Positions 1 to 11,491 of a stretch of DNA of 64,000 nt are shown in pieces. The notes below the pieces were generated by a model that made no database searches, had not been told where the DNA came from, and saw nothing but the letters and a program-made list of their open reading frames with translations. Source of the stretch: Hymenopellis radicata (Eukaryota > Basidiomycota > Agaricomycetes > Agaricales > Physalacriaceae); contig JADNRX010000111.1 in NCBI GenBank assembly GCA_015501595.1, forward strand, positions 62,001 through 126,000. Reading direction: 5' to 3'. The position numbers and the translations under genes were made by a program. Positions within the stretch are counted from its first letter, which is position 1. The number at the start of each line of letters is the position of its first letter.

Positions 1-379
1 CTGTTTCGACGACTGGGTCTTGACACAACATCGAGTCGCCAGGGTGGATACACTGGAAAGACACTGGATGAAGAAGAGAGGTTTAATCCTGTCGATGTTG
101 ATCTTGAGGCCATCCCAGCGAGAAAGTTCTACTAGAGCGCGCGAGAGTCAGAGTTACAGTATTCCCAATTTGTGCCTCATCGAGAGGACTTCCTTGCGCA
201 AAGAAATTTCTACATTGTTCTATTGCTTATATACAGTACTTTATGTGAGTCTTAACCGTACCAGCACGCAAAACGGCCTATCCCTGTTCATCACGTCCTT
301 CCCAATCAGCGGCTGAGGAGGCAGAATGGCCGTGTCACTGCTCTGTCACTCCATCGTCACGCTAAAGTAACGCTACCGT

Positions 380-780
380 GTCGACCGTGTACCGTCCCTG
401 GACGTGGCCGTGTGGGCCGTGGAGCTTGGACGTGTGGCAGTGTGGCAGTGTGGCCGTGGCCGTGTCTACCGTGTAGGCTACCGTGGACGTGTAAAAGGTG
501 GCAGTGTTGCCGTGTTTGCTACCGTGTTGGACGTGTACACGGCCACTCTCACATATCCCGTTGAGTACTTCTGGCCTTATATCGCACGCTTACGGTCAGT
601 ACAACCACATAGACATACTATTAATCACTAATTACACGCTCTACATGAAGAAACATCTACCAGAAACGTCAAGGTGAGGGAGTTTTGGTGCCCGGCTGTG
701 GGGACCCTGCCGTGTAGGACGTGTGGCAGTGCACGGCTACCGTGTCTACCGTTGGACGTGCACGGTAAATTCTACCTGCC
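380..780. repeat. CGTGT-rich degenerate minisatellite
   Basis: Short degenerate units built on ACCGTGT, GGACGTGT and GGCAGTGT recur through 380-545 and again at 705-775. Open frames over this stretch (404-631 and 674-919) have repetitive, low-complexity translations and are not credible genes. The second block runs into the apparent start of the downstream zinc-finger gene, so it may lie in its promoter or leader. Confidence 0.6.
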
Positions 781-1325
781 GCAACCAAGATCTACTACCT
801 TCGTCCCTCACAAGCGCCGGCGCGAGAGCGGGAACATGCCCTCAGCATGCCAAGCCCCGCGCGCAGCCCAAGAAGCACTATTGTCCATTGTGTCGCCGAG
901 CTTTCAACCGACCAAGTAACCTCGCTATCCACATGAACATCCACACTGGCGTAACGCGTGAGCAAAGCGAATTTTTGTAGGAAGACCGCAAAGCTGACGA
1001 GCCCCACATAGCATATGTATGCACATTCCCGTCGTGTGGTCGCGCGTTCAACGTGAAAGCGAACATGCAGCGACATTACCGCAACACTCACGGCTCCACC
1101 GACGACCTGGAACCCACAGATGTGACGCGCCATCGCAAATCATCCTCTCGCTCGCCGCGGCACTACCTCTCAGCACAAGAGTCATCTCATTCAACAGGAC
1201 GGTCGTTCCCACTCGTGACTCCGGTACAGTGGAGCGGAGACTCGCGCTCCTCGACCCCTGCGAGCACAGGCCAGGATTGTGCTAATGTGTGGCTTGGAGG
1301 GGGTTCGGCCGGCGTCGCAGAATAA
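723..1325 (+). CDS. Two-finger C2H2 zinc-finger protein
   Basis: This is a probable DNA-binding protein. The first exon ends in a C2H2 finger (YCPLCRRAF, then H-x3-H: IHMNIHTG). A second finger follows (YVCTFPSCGRAF, then QRHYRNTH). Both lie in the same frame but are separated by stop codons. Removing 951-980 (GTAACG to TTTTTGTAG) restores one frame, although 30 bp is short for an intron, so the exact junction is uncertain. The tail after the fingers is Ser/Thr/Arg-rich and ends at the stop at 1323-1325. The start at 723 is only the first in-frame ATG, and the first 50 residues overlap CGTGT repeats, so the true start may be upstream or in a missed exon. The family often acts in transcription control; a role in regulating the neighbouring cluster is conjecture. 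Confidence 0.6.
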
Positions 1326-2745
1326 CATTCAATCAGTAACTGGTTGCGACTCATAATAATACTGTATCTCAGACAACAAGTAGAAGAGAAATCATGGCCG
1401 CGTTGTAAGTTGTTTGAGGGTTACACGTCACTCCCACCTGGAATTCTCGTCCTAACCGTTGACTGCCGATCAGAGTGTTCGTAGGCCTTGCCAGGATCAA
1501 CTGATGACATCGATAGTCTCGCAATGTACTATGTAGCATTGACGGGAAAAGGTTCCCTTGAACGCCTCTTATCCCCGCCCGAGGATGAAATGGAATGCTG
1601 ACCCGCTTTGCCACAGTGCGGCCTGGTCCCAGATCGTGTATGGGTGGTAATGGCGTCGCTGCCGCGTATTGCAATCATTATGAGGCTCCAAGACGACGTG
1701 CTCGGTGACTACCCTGTAATGGAGGACGGCGTATGGAGAAAGCGGTGCTGGGATGACCCACACATTTCGAGATAAATAGACGCGAGTGCGATTTGGTACA
1801 GCCTGCAGGACGAGTGTCCCTTGAAACTGCCGAGGATGGCGGAGTACGCCCTGTTCCACCTTGAAGCGTGGCGTCAAAGTAGGATCTCGTATCTAGTGAA
1901 CTAGAGATGAGCTGGCAAAGATTTTCGCAAAGTCATAACTAGCAAGGATGATATCCGCAAAGATTGGTTGGTCCCCGGTTAATATACCGCTGTTGATCGG
2001 CATCCATCCATCGCGTGGCCTTCTCGAGCTTTCTCCATTGCAGCTCGCGCTCCGTCGTCGACTGAGGGTCAATAATCCTCCAACTTTTTACCGAACTGCT
2101 CGTCCCGTGTGCGATGAAAGAATTCTTGCTGCGTGGATTTAGGATATGCCACTCCGAGTCGGCGGTGCTTATGATGAATGGGAGGAGGGAGCAAACTTTG
2201 GGCGAAGTACCTCGCGAAACGCGTTGATAAGCAGAGGAGGCGACCGGATAAGTTGTGTTCAAATACTTTCTGGGGTGAGTATCCGGATATCGCCGACCTT
2301 TACATCAAGACTGGTGTACCACGAAACCCTCCTCGCTACACGCTTCCCATGATTCGTGACTCTTCCACGTCAACCTTAGTAAGTATATAATTCCTCTGTA
2401 TGAGAGGCCCTTGACGTTCAATGCATATCTGAATTTCACGGGTCGTTAATAAGAAGATATATGAAACTAGGCTTCGCCTGCCATAGTCGAGTTAACGCGA
2501 ACAGCGGGTCGTAGTGTCTCGGACTATGTGAGGGTTGTCTCGCTGTCCTCGGGAGCGCATGAGATGCCTGTCGTAAAGGCAGCGCAGACATTGGAGATAA
2601 TGTTTAGATGATGAGCGTTATAAGCAAGTGTCACTGATGATCAACACAGGGGCTAGATCGCGGGTCATAGCGACTTGGGTTAGCGATGGACTCCTAGCAC
2701 AACTGTCGCTGGAACTCCTGGCATTGCAAGTAACAAGTTGTTACA
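1326..2745. other. Intergenic, no recognisable gene
   Basis: Only short open frames on both strands (for example 1369-1877 and 1939-2262 on the minus strand, 2178-2390 on the plus strand). None has a motif or membrane segment I recognise, and they overlap one another in different frames. A decayed gene cannot be excluded. Confidence 0.5.
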
Positions 2746-3366
2746 CTACACAACGAATATACGCGAGAAGTACTCTACCACGCCTGCAACGGTGTGAACG
2801 GATGCGCCGATGAACCCATCAGGACGAATGACCATGACGGTCAGCTCATCTTCTCTTGCCCCATACACCCTACTTGCTAAGCCCTCGCTATCGACAGCCT
2901 CCACGACTCCGTCAGGGAGAGTCCCTGATGTGGCATTTCGAATACAGACAACCTGGGCAATGCCGCTCAACCGTCGTGTGGTGAGTTGAACGATGCTCTG
3001 AACCGATCCCGGATCCGCGTGAAATACCAAGACCGTATGTTCCGAAGGACTCAATAAGTCGAAGAGCGAGGTCTTTTGTCTTCCCTTGTGGATAACCAAA
3101 CCAGAGGCATCAGGAGCACGATCCCCGGCAGTCAAATCTTCTCCATAGCCGATGCAGGCATTACGCTTCAGATTTTCCGTGTCTGTCAGCTTGACTCGAT
3201 CATCAAACACGATAGACGACCAGCGGTAATTAATCGTGGTCTCTGATGCACGCGAAGGTTGCTTAAGCCTATGCACAACAGGTCGGCGCTCCTCCGTATA
3301 CGTTTCGAGGAGTTCGGGTCTAGCTCTGCCTTGTAGAACAAGGGCAAGTTTCCAGGAGAGGTTTGC
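2746..3366 (-). pseudogene. C-terminal part of FAD aromatic monooxygenase
   Basis: The exon on the minus strand begins after an acceptor (TTGACTGCAG) at 3366 and starts NLSWKLALVLQGRARPELL. This is the conserved end of the FAD-binding fold in phenol-hydroxylase-like flavoprotein monooxygenases. It continues into the thioredoxin-like C-terminal dimerisation domain (AGDRAPDASGLV, SLFDLLSPSEHTVLVFH, VIRPDGFIGA). The family hydroxylates phenols using NAD(P)H, FAD and O2. The linker between the two parts (HRLKQPSRA to NYRWSS) is shorter than usual. No N-terminal GxGxxG dinucleotide fold was found upstream (3367-4560). The piece is therefore most likely a truncated remnant, although small upstream exons cannot be ruled out. 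It could be a lost tailoring step of the nearby aromatic pathway. Confidence 0.6.
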
Positions 3367-4568
3367 CTGCAGTCAATAGTTAATATAAATCGAAAAGGGA
3401 TGCATATAGACGTACCGTATCAGCGGTACTCGTATCGGGTTTGTCAGTGCTACACAGGCTGATCTCTTATGTATGATATCGTCATTCTATACATGTTTAG
3501 TAGAGAAGAGGGTTCCCACCTGGAATCCATAGCGAGCGCATCAAGCGTCCAGCAGCTAGTCCGAGTCCAACGGAGCGTGCTGTGACTCCGCTACCCGCGA
3601 CGTTCATATCACTGAACAATTCACGCAGAACTGCTTCTCTGGTTTCAACAAGTAAAACAGGGGACATTGCCTGAAAGCCGTCGAATCAGGAGATCACCAC
3701 AGTGAAGAGAAGCATTCCGTACGGATTCGTCGCGAGCCGTAAATGCCTGTGACTGTAGATGACGGTTTGAAGTCGCGAAAAAGCCTGTCATTTGTGGGAT
3801 GGATGTACTACGTGACTTGCAACTGCAGAGACGCTGAGGGAATGGGTTAGATTCACAATCTGCATGATGAGGTTTGGACATACTCACACCGGAGAGTAAG
3901 CGCTGCATAATTCCCGAGTAGCGAAGAGAATGCGGAAAACTTTCGGCTACATGGTCATTTATCAGTCCAAGCGTGCAAACAAAAATAGATTGCAGAAACA
4001 CGAACATGGAGAAGAAGTTGGCGGGGCATGCATAGCAGCTGGAGATATTCGAGGAAAATCTACAGCAGCAGACCAGTTTCGATGCATGTGGACGTCTATG
4101 AGCCACCTTCGTTCTTTTCGTCTCACGCCATCGTGATATAATGAATGCCCACCTCAATTCCGGTGCCTAGGTTCTGCGAACAATCTGCGATGCTTCTCCG
4201 TCCGCCCAATGTAGACGACGTATGAGGTGGCGACCAATTCAATGTTCCTGTCCGCGTAATCAGATGGTTTCGGGGAGGTGTAACAATGACCGATGCACCA
4301 CACATTCGAAGCATCACCCGTTATCCCGTGTCCACCGCAAGTGCCAGTGTACTAGCATTCGTAGCACTAGCCCTAGTAATATCCGAACCTATTCCAGTGT
4401 CGAAGCTCGAGCCAGCACAGAACGGGAGGCTGCTTGCAGTGCAAGCATCTGGTCGAAATGAGATTGCTATCAATGCAAGAGTCTCGTCGCGAGATCGAGA
4501 TCAATAAGGCGTGGTCTCGCATTTGACTAGAAACCCTTAGTCCTTGACCCATGGAAAGAGTTCGAAGG
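3367..4568. other. Unassigned stretch upstream of FAD relic
   Basis: A minus-strand segment at about 3515-3650 reads LRELFSDMNVAGSGVTARSV followed by a hydrophobic stretch and looks protein-like, but I cannot assign it. Other frames (3645-4157 minus, 4286-4507 plus) show no family signature. This may be rubble of one or more decayed genes. Confidence 0.35.
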
Positions 4569-4853
4569 TCATGAAGAAAAGCGCGTGAGCGGGTAGAGCA
4601 TTGATGGTTCCTGGTGGGCCCGGGTTACGCGATCGAGTCCCAAATGGCCGTCTACACAGTTGGTCTGGTTAATGAATCCAGTCCACAAGGGAGCGGCGAC
4701 GGTGCCAAGGACGGCGACGAAGCTAAAGAGATTAATGGGAAGGTCACGCTCTTTCGTGCTCCAGATATCGGCAAGCGTTCCAACTTCTACAGCGACACCG
4801 AATTCCTTACACATGTCGGTAATGCCTGCAGAGAAGGAGGCAGTTGACAACAC
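4569..4853 (-). pseudogene. MFS drug:H+ antiporter fragment
   Basis: The translation contains FSAGITDMCKEFGV followed directly by GTLADIWSTKERDLPINLFS and a hydrophobic helix ending TGFINQT. These resemble the N-terminal region and the loop 2-3/helix 4 region of fungal DHA1 multidrug transporters. In intact members they are separated by roughly 60 residues including helices 2-3, so the piece carries an internal deletion. No remaining helices were found on either side. It is interpreted as a relic of a transporter gene, on the same strand as the neighbouring flavoprotein relic. Confidence 0.5.
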
Positions 4854-4859
4854 ACTGGA

Positions 4860-6692
4860 AGGGGTTGGAAGATAATATTCGCTACGTTCTCCGCATTATA
4901 AATACATCCGTCTGAGTGTGCGTTCATGATGGTTACTGTGAACCAGTGTGAAGTTGAAATTTAAGACGAAATTTTGATGGACCGGTCTTGCGGTCCGATG
5001 GTGCCGCCTGCACTTGCTGAATCAGCGAGGAGTCGGAGTATGTTTGCAACTTCCTTCTGGAGTCTGTTCATCCCACGTCAATTCTCCTACGTAGGAGGCG
5101 CGCCCTTTCTTCAAGACACACTGTGTTCAAATCTTTTGGTCCTTGATGGTTCATGGCAGTGCTACAAAGTCAACGTTGTGAGTTTCCTTCTAGGATGGTC
5201 GGCCTTCATGACAGTGCTCAATAGTTTCCAGCTTTGGCTCATGGAACGTCATGTGCGCTTGCTCCGTCACTCAATCTTCAAGTCCGTTGGCCCGCGTCCA
5301 TCATTAATCCAATCTCTGCGATATAGACCTAGGGGATCCTCGGACGTAATCTGACCCTCAGTGACTCTGAATACCGGCTGTGCGCGTGCCTCAATGCACT
5401 ACAGAGTCTGGAGCCGTAATGATTGGCGTCTACTTGACCTATATCGGCAACTGTGTGCGGAGTATCATACTTCGCGGATTCAACCGACGACCATAGGTTG
5501 CGACTCTTAATCTGAATCAAGTCTCAATGACATGTAGCTTACCACCGTCACTTCGCGAAGGCGTACAGACTCGGAGATCAGGATAAGTCAAGATGCTTCA
5601 GTAGCGTGAGGTGATATCTTGTTCCTTAGCGCTTGCTCTGGTCTCCTGTTACATGGGTCAGTATCGGATCCAGGTCTGACATTCCAAATGGCTAAGCCTG
5701 GTATGTCCTTTCGGAACTGCGTTATAGGCGACCAGGGATGCGAAACGTGAGTGCCCATGATTCTACCCACACATTGGAGTATTCTTCACCTATGTGTCGC
5801 CATACAAGGTATGAACTTATGTGCTCGAGAAGGCTATTTTCTATATATTCTACTGAGAGTCAGTTTGGCATGACAAACATTCCCTCAACCTTGCGACTCG
5901 ACGGAACTTCTCTATCGCTTTCAGATGAGAAGCCTTCTTCCAATCAATCTTCGACTTTGCCGCAAGTATAGTATCGTCTCATGATGTGGAATCTAGACTC
6001 GTGTGACATGCACTGCCGTCTGGAACGACTCGATAAGCCCCTCTTATGCGGGAGATCATCAACTTCTCGTCCATTCGTCCATACACTTTGGACGGCATCA
6101 GCTCAAAGTTGATTCGGTAGGTCAGTCAGTCCGTCATACAGCACTCGTCATCCCCAGTTTAGCGCCCTTCTCCCATGGTTCCCAAAACAGGAAAGGCGGT
6201 CCCAGTGGATGCTCCCGCTTTCCAGGGAGGGGGAGCCGAGGTTGAAATGCATTGAATGCCATCGAGGAACAGTCAGATCGATATGTGCGACTTCATATGT
6301 CTCGCTTGGACCAAAGTAAAGCTCAGAAGTGACAATCAGGAGACTTACTACCCTCGCGATGAGGATACGACCTCAGCGCTTATCGCTAGGATGTGGCGCC
6401 GGAGGTTCGTAACAGCGTGATAGGTGTTTACGGAAACTTCCTAGATCACCAAATTCAATGATTTTGTCAGAAACGTCATCAAAGTAAACATCTCACACAG
6501 CACTCGCAAATCTTCCATGGCTGTGCCAAGACAGTTAATGTCTAAATTCAGGAGATGCACTACCAAAATAGCAGCAAGTCATGCTGCGCGACGCAACATG
6601 CAATGCAGCCTTGGCGGCTATGGAAAGTGTTAAAGTGGAGGACGACGATCTGCTTTGTCTCCAACAAGTTCAAGTTCCTCATACACTCGAAC
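4860..6692. other. Intergenic, no recognisable gene
   Basis: One longer plus-strand frame (4974-5354, 126 codons) contains a hydrophobic stretch, but I see no family motif. The remainder holds only short overlapping frames. No repeat, RNA gene or mobile-element end was recognised. Confidence 0.45.
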
Positions 6693-7427
6693 ATGTCTAC
6701 CCAACCCAACGCGTCGAGATCGGGTCACGTCCGCTTCCAGCTCGACTCCAGCGGTCATGCATACCCTAATCAAGCCTTGACTCGTACAAACAACGGCACA
6801 AAAGAGAGCGGCTCTTCTGTTGGGTCCGTCTTTTCGACGGCATCCGTCTTCCCACCATCCTCGAGCAACTATCATCACCGCCACACGAACAGTGTCTCGT
6901 CCATCTCATCCATCTCATGCTTCGAGTCAGTCTAGCTGACACCCGACAAAAGAAGAACGATACCACTTCCTCCCACTTCTACGCCCTCATACTCAGACCA
7001 ATGGGCGCGCCACACGTCTGCGCCGTTGCCACAGATAGCGAATGACTTAAACTTGATAGTCATACAGGCTGGCCTGACAGATGCAACCCTCGATTTGGTG
7101 CTGCCAAGTGGCAAGCCCGCTACAGTGCCTGAAGCCAGCTCGATGACCATCGAGATCGCAGGGCTCCCGTACTACGCGCCCTTGACGGTTCGGCCAAGCC
7201 GCAGCCGACGCTTCGTTACCGGGAAAGACGTAGTTCGTGCTGTGGTTGGATCACTTCGGACCCCTCTCAGGCAGGAGGAGATTCTTGCCGTCCAAGGGAA
7301 ACGAAGGATCAACGACCACATTATGACGGACATTCGGAGGTGTGTGTTGCTCCCTAACGGGGAGAGCACCTGCTTGAAGGGCTTTACCATTCTCGATGCT
7401 CAGAAGAATCTGTGGCGGCTGGGATGA
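6693..7427 (+). pseudogene. DUF6699-type protein A, in-frame stop
   Basis: The reading frame starts MSTQPNASRSGHVRF, has a Ser/His-rich low-complexity N-terminal part, and ends with a DUF6699-like C-terminal domain (DATLDLVLPSGKPATV, then VTGKDVVRAVVGSLRTPL, then CLKGFTI..KNLWRL). The same order is seen in the paralogue at 20487-21304. A TAG at 6933-6935 interrupts the frame, yet the sequence continues in the same frame and still aligns with the paralogue across the stop (FESV*LTPDKRRTIPLPP against FEYPVLEKQKTIDLPP). The stop is therefore a nonsense change, or an error, in an otherwise collinear gene. DUF6699 proteins are basidiomycete-specific and of unknown function. Confidence 0.6.
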
Positions 7428-7631
7428 ATATACAACTACCAGTAGATTCATAGTAGTATGGGCTACCTCGCCTAGTATTGTTAAAATGCTATCACTATTT
7501 ACATCAAGTTCAGTTCCGATAATGATCGCACAGTAGAAGTTACCTCATAACGGCTCGTCTGTTGAACATGGCGAACACAGGAAGATGAGGAAGTCAAAAT
7601 CTCAATTCATTCTTCTGACCAAACATTCAAT

Positions 7632-9684
7632 TTAAGTACGATCTTCAACGGCCGCCGGGGGCGCCAGTGCCGACGTCTCCTCATCCTCGACGTCGGGCCC
7701 CGATTGCCCCGTAGGAGCCTTGTCAACGGCACTCGCATAGTTAACGAGACCAATCACGATAGCCAGAACGACTACAAGCACACCACATATCACAAGCAGA
7801 CCCTTTTCGTCCTTTTCGCCTATCTTCTGCCACGGCATTTTTCGGGCGATAACCTCAAACTACAAACCTACATAGGCAATCGTTTAGAAACACGAATAGG
7901 AACTTACAGAAATCTGCCGCGCGACTATCTCCAAGATCTTGACGCCTCCGAATAACTGAGCACTAGGGACGACTGATACGAGAACGTACAACGCCGGACG
8001 GACACCCTCTGTCAGTGCCGACAGTCCGGCGACCACGAGTGGCATGGTTTCGGAGGACGTTGTGAGAACCAGGATAGGGACCACAATAAAGGACACGATA
8101 TCGAATAGAAGACTCCACGTGGCGAAGAGTTTGACGAAGCGATATTGCGCAGTCAAAGGCGGCTTGCGAGTCGTTTTATGCATGTAGACGAAGGTACCAC
8201 CTAAACAACGCGTTAAACTTAGGTGCTTGTTAGAATGAAGGTGACTGTGGAGTCCATACCGGGCAAGAGGACGAGAAATAATACGAGCGTGGCTAGTGGT
8301 GAAATCATGAAGAACAGGTAGGGCTGGAGAGCGATAAGTAAGCCTCTTGCTTGAATACTGGATAGGCGTGATAGGTACTCACAAAAGGCTGACCCTCTAC
8401 TGGCCGGCGGGCAAGAACCAGCATTGCTTTCACGAGGGTGAAGGACTTCTGACGGTGAGAAAGGGTGTGTGATTGACCGCCAAGTACTGACCTGCGTCAT
8501 CGTATAGATTACAAGTGCACTGCTGAGCACCAGAAGGCGTTTGGGTGTAATTAATACGGCTAAGGGCGTCGCCACAACCTTGTCAATGCGCTTCCATGTG
8601 TGATCCGCATGTAGGCGAACTTGACTGTCGGGTAGTATGACGTGCACAAGCGCGATATGGATCACGGGGATGAGTAGACACACGATCCATGCTGGACCTT
8701 GGTCGTTCCCTGATTGAGCACGAATCCAAACAGCGAAAACACGACCTGTCGGGAATAAGAGGCGGAATGCACGCGTATCAATGCCCAGTTACCATGTTGG
8801 CCAAGCTAGGGAGAATGAAGTCCAGACCCATGACGAAAGAAAATATTGCGAATCTGCGGCAGAAGCTCAATAAGTTACAGGGTAACATATACTAACAGGA
8901 GACACTTACCTTGAAAGAGGCCTTGTAATCACTTCCACAAGTTGTCTGATAGAGTAACGTGTACTTTGGATCGACCGAGTAACAAGAGTGACAGACGTAC
9001 GCGTAGACCAAGGCGACAAAAACAAGATTCCCTCCCAATAGACCATTCAAGAGGTGCACGATACATGTCGCACTGTATGACTTGACAAAGTACTGCAGGT
9101 AGATCAGAACAGCGATCGCACTAGACCTCGTTGAAACTGGATAGTAGCCAGAATGATTAACAACGCACAAGATGAACATCCCTGCGATGGATATCATCAT
9201 GACATGCTTCGGTCCCCATGCGCTCGGGGAGGCCAGACGCAACCACAGACCAGCGGTGAGCGTTACCCCGATGATGTAAAACCATGGAGGTAAGCCTGCA
9301 AGTTCGCAGATATTATCAGTATTCCAAGACAGGTTCTGTAGCGATTGAGCTCACTGGGAGGTATATACCGGTCCGGAGCGTGTGGGGAGGAAAAAACGGG
9401 CAGAATCAACAAGGCATTTGTAAGCAGGTGGTACTATCGTCAATTAAGTACACCAGGACAAATTGAAACGTGAGGCGCACGCACGTAGAAATTGAATATT
9501 CCGTAAATGACAAGAATTCTGTGTCGTTGAGGTAAGCAGTGGGGGAGATATCAGAAATATGGACATCATACCGTAAGACATAGAATTTGGGAGCAGATTT
9601 CGGTCGTGTAATAACGCCTTCCCTGTTATCTAGGAGAGGCGCATGAGGGTTGGTAATGTCGTCGCTGCCGTCGTCGGTCTGCAT
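7632..9684 (-). CDS. Polytopic membrane protein, unknown family
   Basis: This is a multi-exon minus-strand gene of roughly 450-500 residues. It opens MQTDDGSDDITNPHAP, a polar cytosolic-type N-terminus, followed by a segment reading GLPPWFYIIGVTLTAGLWLR. Several strongly hydrophobic segments then follow in separate exons: about 8892-9297, 8490-8740, 8219-8340, 7910-8190 and 7632-7850. The last exon gives a final helix and an acidic tail ending at the stop at 7632. Seven or eight helices are likely. Exon joins were read by eye and some are uncertain. I do not recognise the family. A decayed copy of the penultimate exon lies at 35761-36010. Its position beside the prenyltransferase and PKS suggests a possible role in the cluster (transport, or a terpene-modifying membrane enzyme), but that is inference. 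Confidence 0.6.
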
Positions 9685-10137
9685 GATGCCTATCAGGACG
9701 TGGTGGTAAGGAATTAAGAATGATAGAGCCGTAGTGGCGCCGTAACATCAGTCTCGATCGATCACAGGACGGACACCTATATTGGGCGACGCTGAAGGAG
9801 GCCTCTGGTGCCGCTTATCCCGGCTTTCCCTGTGCGTAAAGACACCTTGCTCTATTCAAAGCCGCCTTTGTGAGATGCCCGTCTTCAAACCCAGTAGCGT
9901 ACTTCAAGAACCCGAAGGTAGCGCCGCAAGGCTCTGATTGGTAGTATTCCTATCTTTGTGTAGAGCGAGGCTTTCATTGACTTCTGTCCCAGTCGCAGCA
10001 GATATACAACCATAGCTCTTTTCAGGTTCGACTCTGAGGAAACAAATGGAGTTCAGTACGGGCCGCAGGACCGGTGCTGAAATGATGACAGAGAACGTGG
10101 TAGTGACTGTGTTGATACGTTTTGTACGCTCTCCTAT
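9685..10137. other. Intergenic, no gene seen
   Basis: Upstream region of the membrane-protein gene. Only short overlapping frames occur and no motif was recognised. Confidence 0.45.
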
Positions 10138-11224
10138 GATAGCTGATCGGCGCGCTCTTACGACTACAAGGTGGACGGGGATGCTCCCACCCGCTCGTCT
10201 CATCCTGCCCCTCGCAGTTATCAGGAGCAATTATTCGAATTCCGTCATTGCTGCCACCCTACCCAATGACTCCTCTTCGGCCGTTCCTTCGTTTCCTCTG
10301 CAGCTCGTTGATCGTCATATTCCCCCTATCCTTCGGATTCCTTCCACCACTACCACTCTCATCCTAAATCACGTGAAGATCCTCCCTTTTTTACCCAACG
10401 GATGCCCTTGCGAATTATTCCGCGCAACTTGACGCTCTGCCAGATGCCGCATTCGTATTTCAGCAACTCAAGCACCTGTATCCGAGGAAATTCAACGCTC
10501 GGACAATCGCCGCTTTGAGGAGGACAGGGATCTTTCTACCTGGCAATTGAACTCCCGGTGTTCTAAAGCGCCGCCGCCACCCCTTTGCCCTCCGCCTCAA
10601 CAAATTTCTGGACGCTGCCCACGCTAGACCTAGTTCCTTACTACAATTGCGTCTTGCGGAACGTCCGAAGTAGGATAATCCGAGTCGATCGTCCAGGCCC
10701 AGACGAAGAACAATATCGACCCGTGGCTGCGGAGTATAGTCAAAAGGTGAGAGATATAGTGTATCAGCCTTCTCTTAACCGCCGAAGTGCTAACAACTTC
10801 CTATGTCAGGCATGGATTAACGCTACAGCGCTTATCGGAACTTGAGACGGTTGCTGAGCTCAAGCGCAAGGCTGCTGAGCCAGACAACTTTCCTCCGCCC
10901 TCCAAGAGGTCGCGGTCTGCCTTCACAGATGACCAGAACATTGTCCTAGTATGATTATTCTCCTACTCTCGCATATCGGCTGACCGGCGCTTCGTGCACG
11001 GATAGACTCTAATCGAAAATTGTCTCCGGGAATCCACGAGGCAGGAATATTACACCGGAACATCCGAGTTTGATCGCATCTGCATTGCCGACTTCGACCG
11101 AGGTAGTTTCGAAGGAACATTTACTGGCACGATAGGCGCATCGCAGGCAAAGTCGCGCCAACTAACCCGGTGCTCTGGATTGAGACAACAAGAACAAATG
11201 TCCCTGGACGGCTGGCTGGACTAG
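10138..11224 (+). pseudogene. Degenerate hypothetical gene, copy 1
   Basis: The 5' part (10138-10555) matches, in inverted orientation, the open frame at 31970-32400. It shares SSSAVPSFPLQLVDRHIP, HVKILP and TIAALRRTGI-type stretches. Compared with that copy it carries small indels that break the frame. Beyond the match, protein-like blocks continue, including HPFALRLNKFLDAAHARPSS, a basic Pro/Ser/Lys-rich patch near 10890 (PPPSKRSRSAF), and a segment near 11040-11220 ending GWLD and a stop. No known domain is visible. The lysine/arginine patch resembles a nuclear-localisation signal, but function is unknown. Confidence 0.45.
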
Positions 11225-11491
11225 ACTCTTGGACCCCCTATGGCAGTACGACCTGCGCTAATCTGACGGTCCACGCATTTCAACGTGGCGCGAGATGAAC
11301 CGAGTAGAAATCATGGCGCAGCGGACCATCAACTTGACGGCAGCTGGGCGACGTGGATGATGATCGCGCACGCTACGCCCTCACGCGGAACCAGGACATG
11401 GACAAATAAGTACTTGAATCTGCGGATACCGGGTCTATCTACCTCTGTTTCGAGCTCTTGCTTACACGTTATCTTCCTTCTATAACACCCT

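Noticed and set aside
3645..4157. 170-codon minus-strand open frame
   Set aside because: Composition is not protein-like and it gives no N-terminal FAD-binding fold that would complete the monooxygenase.
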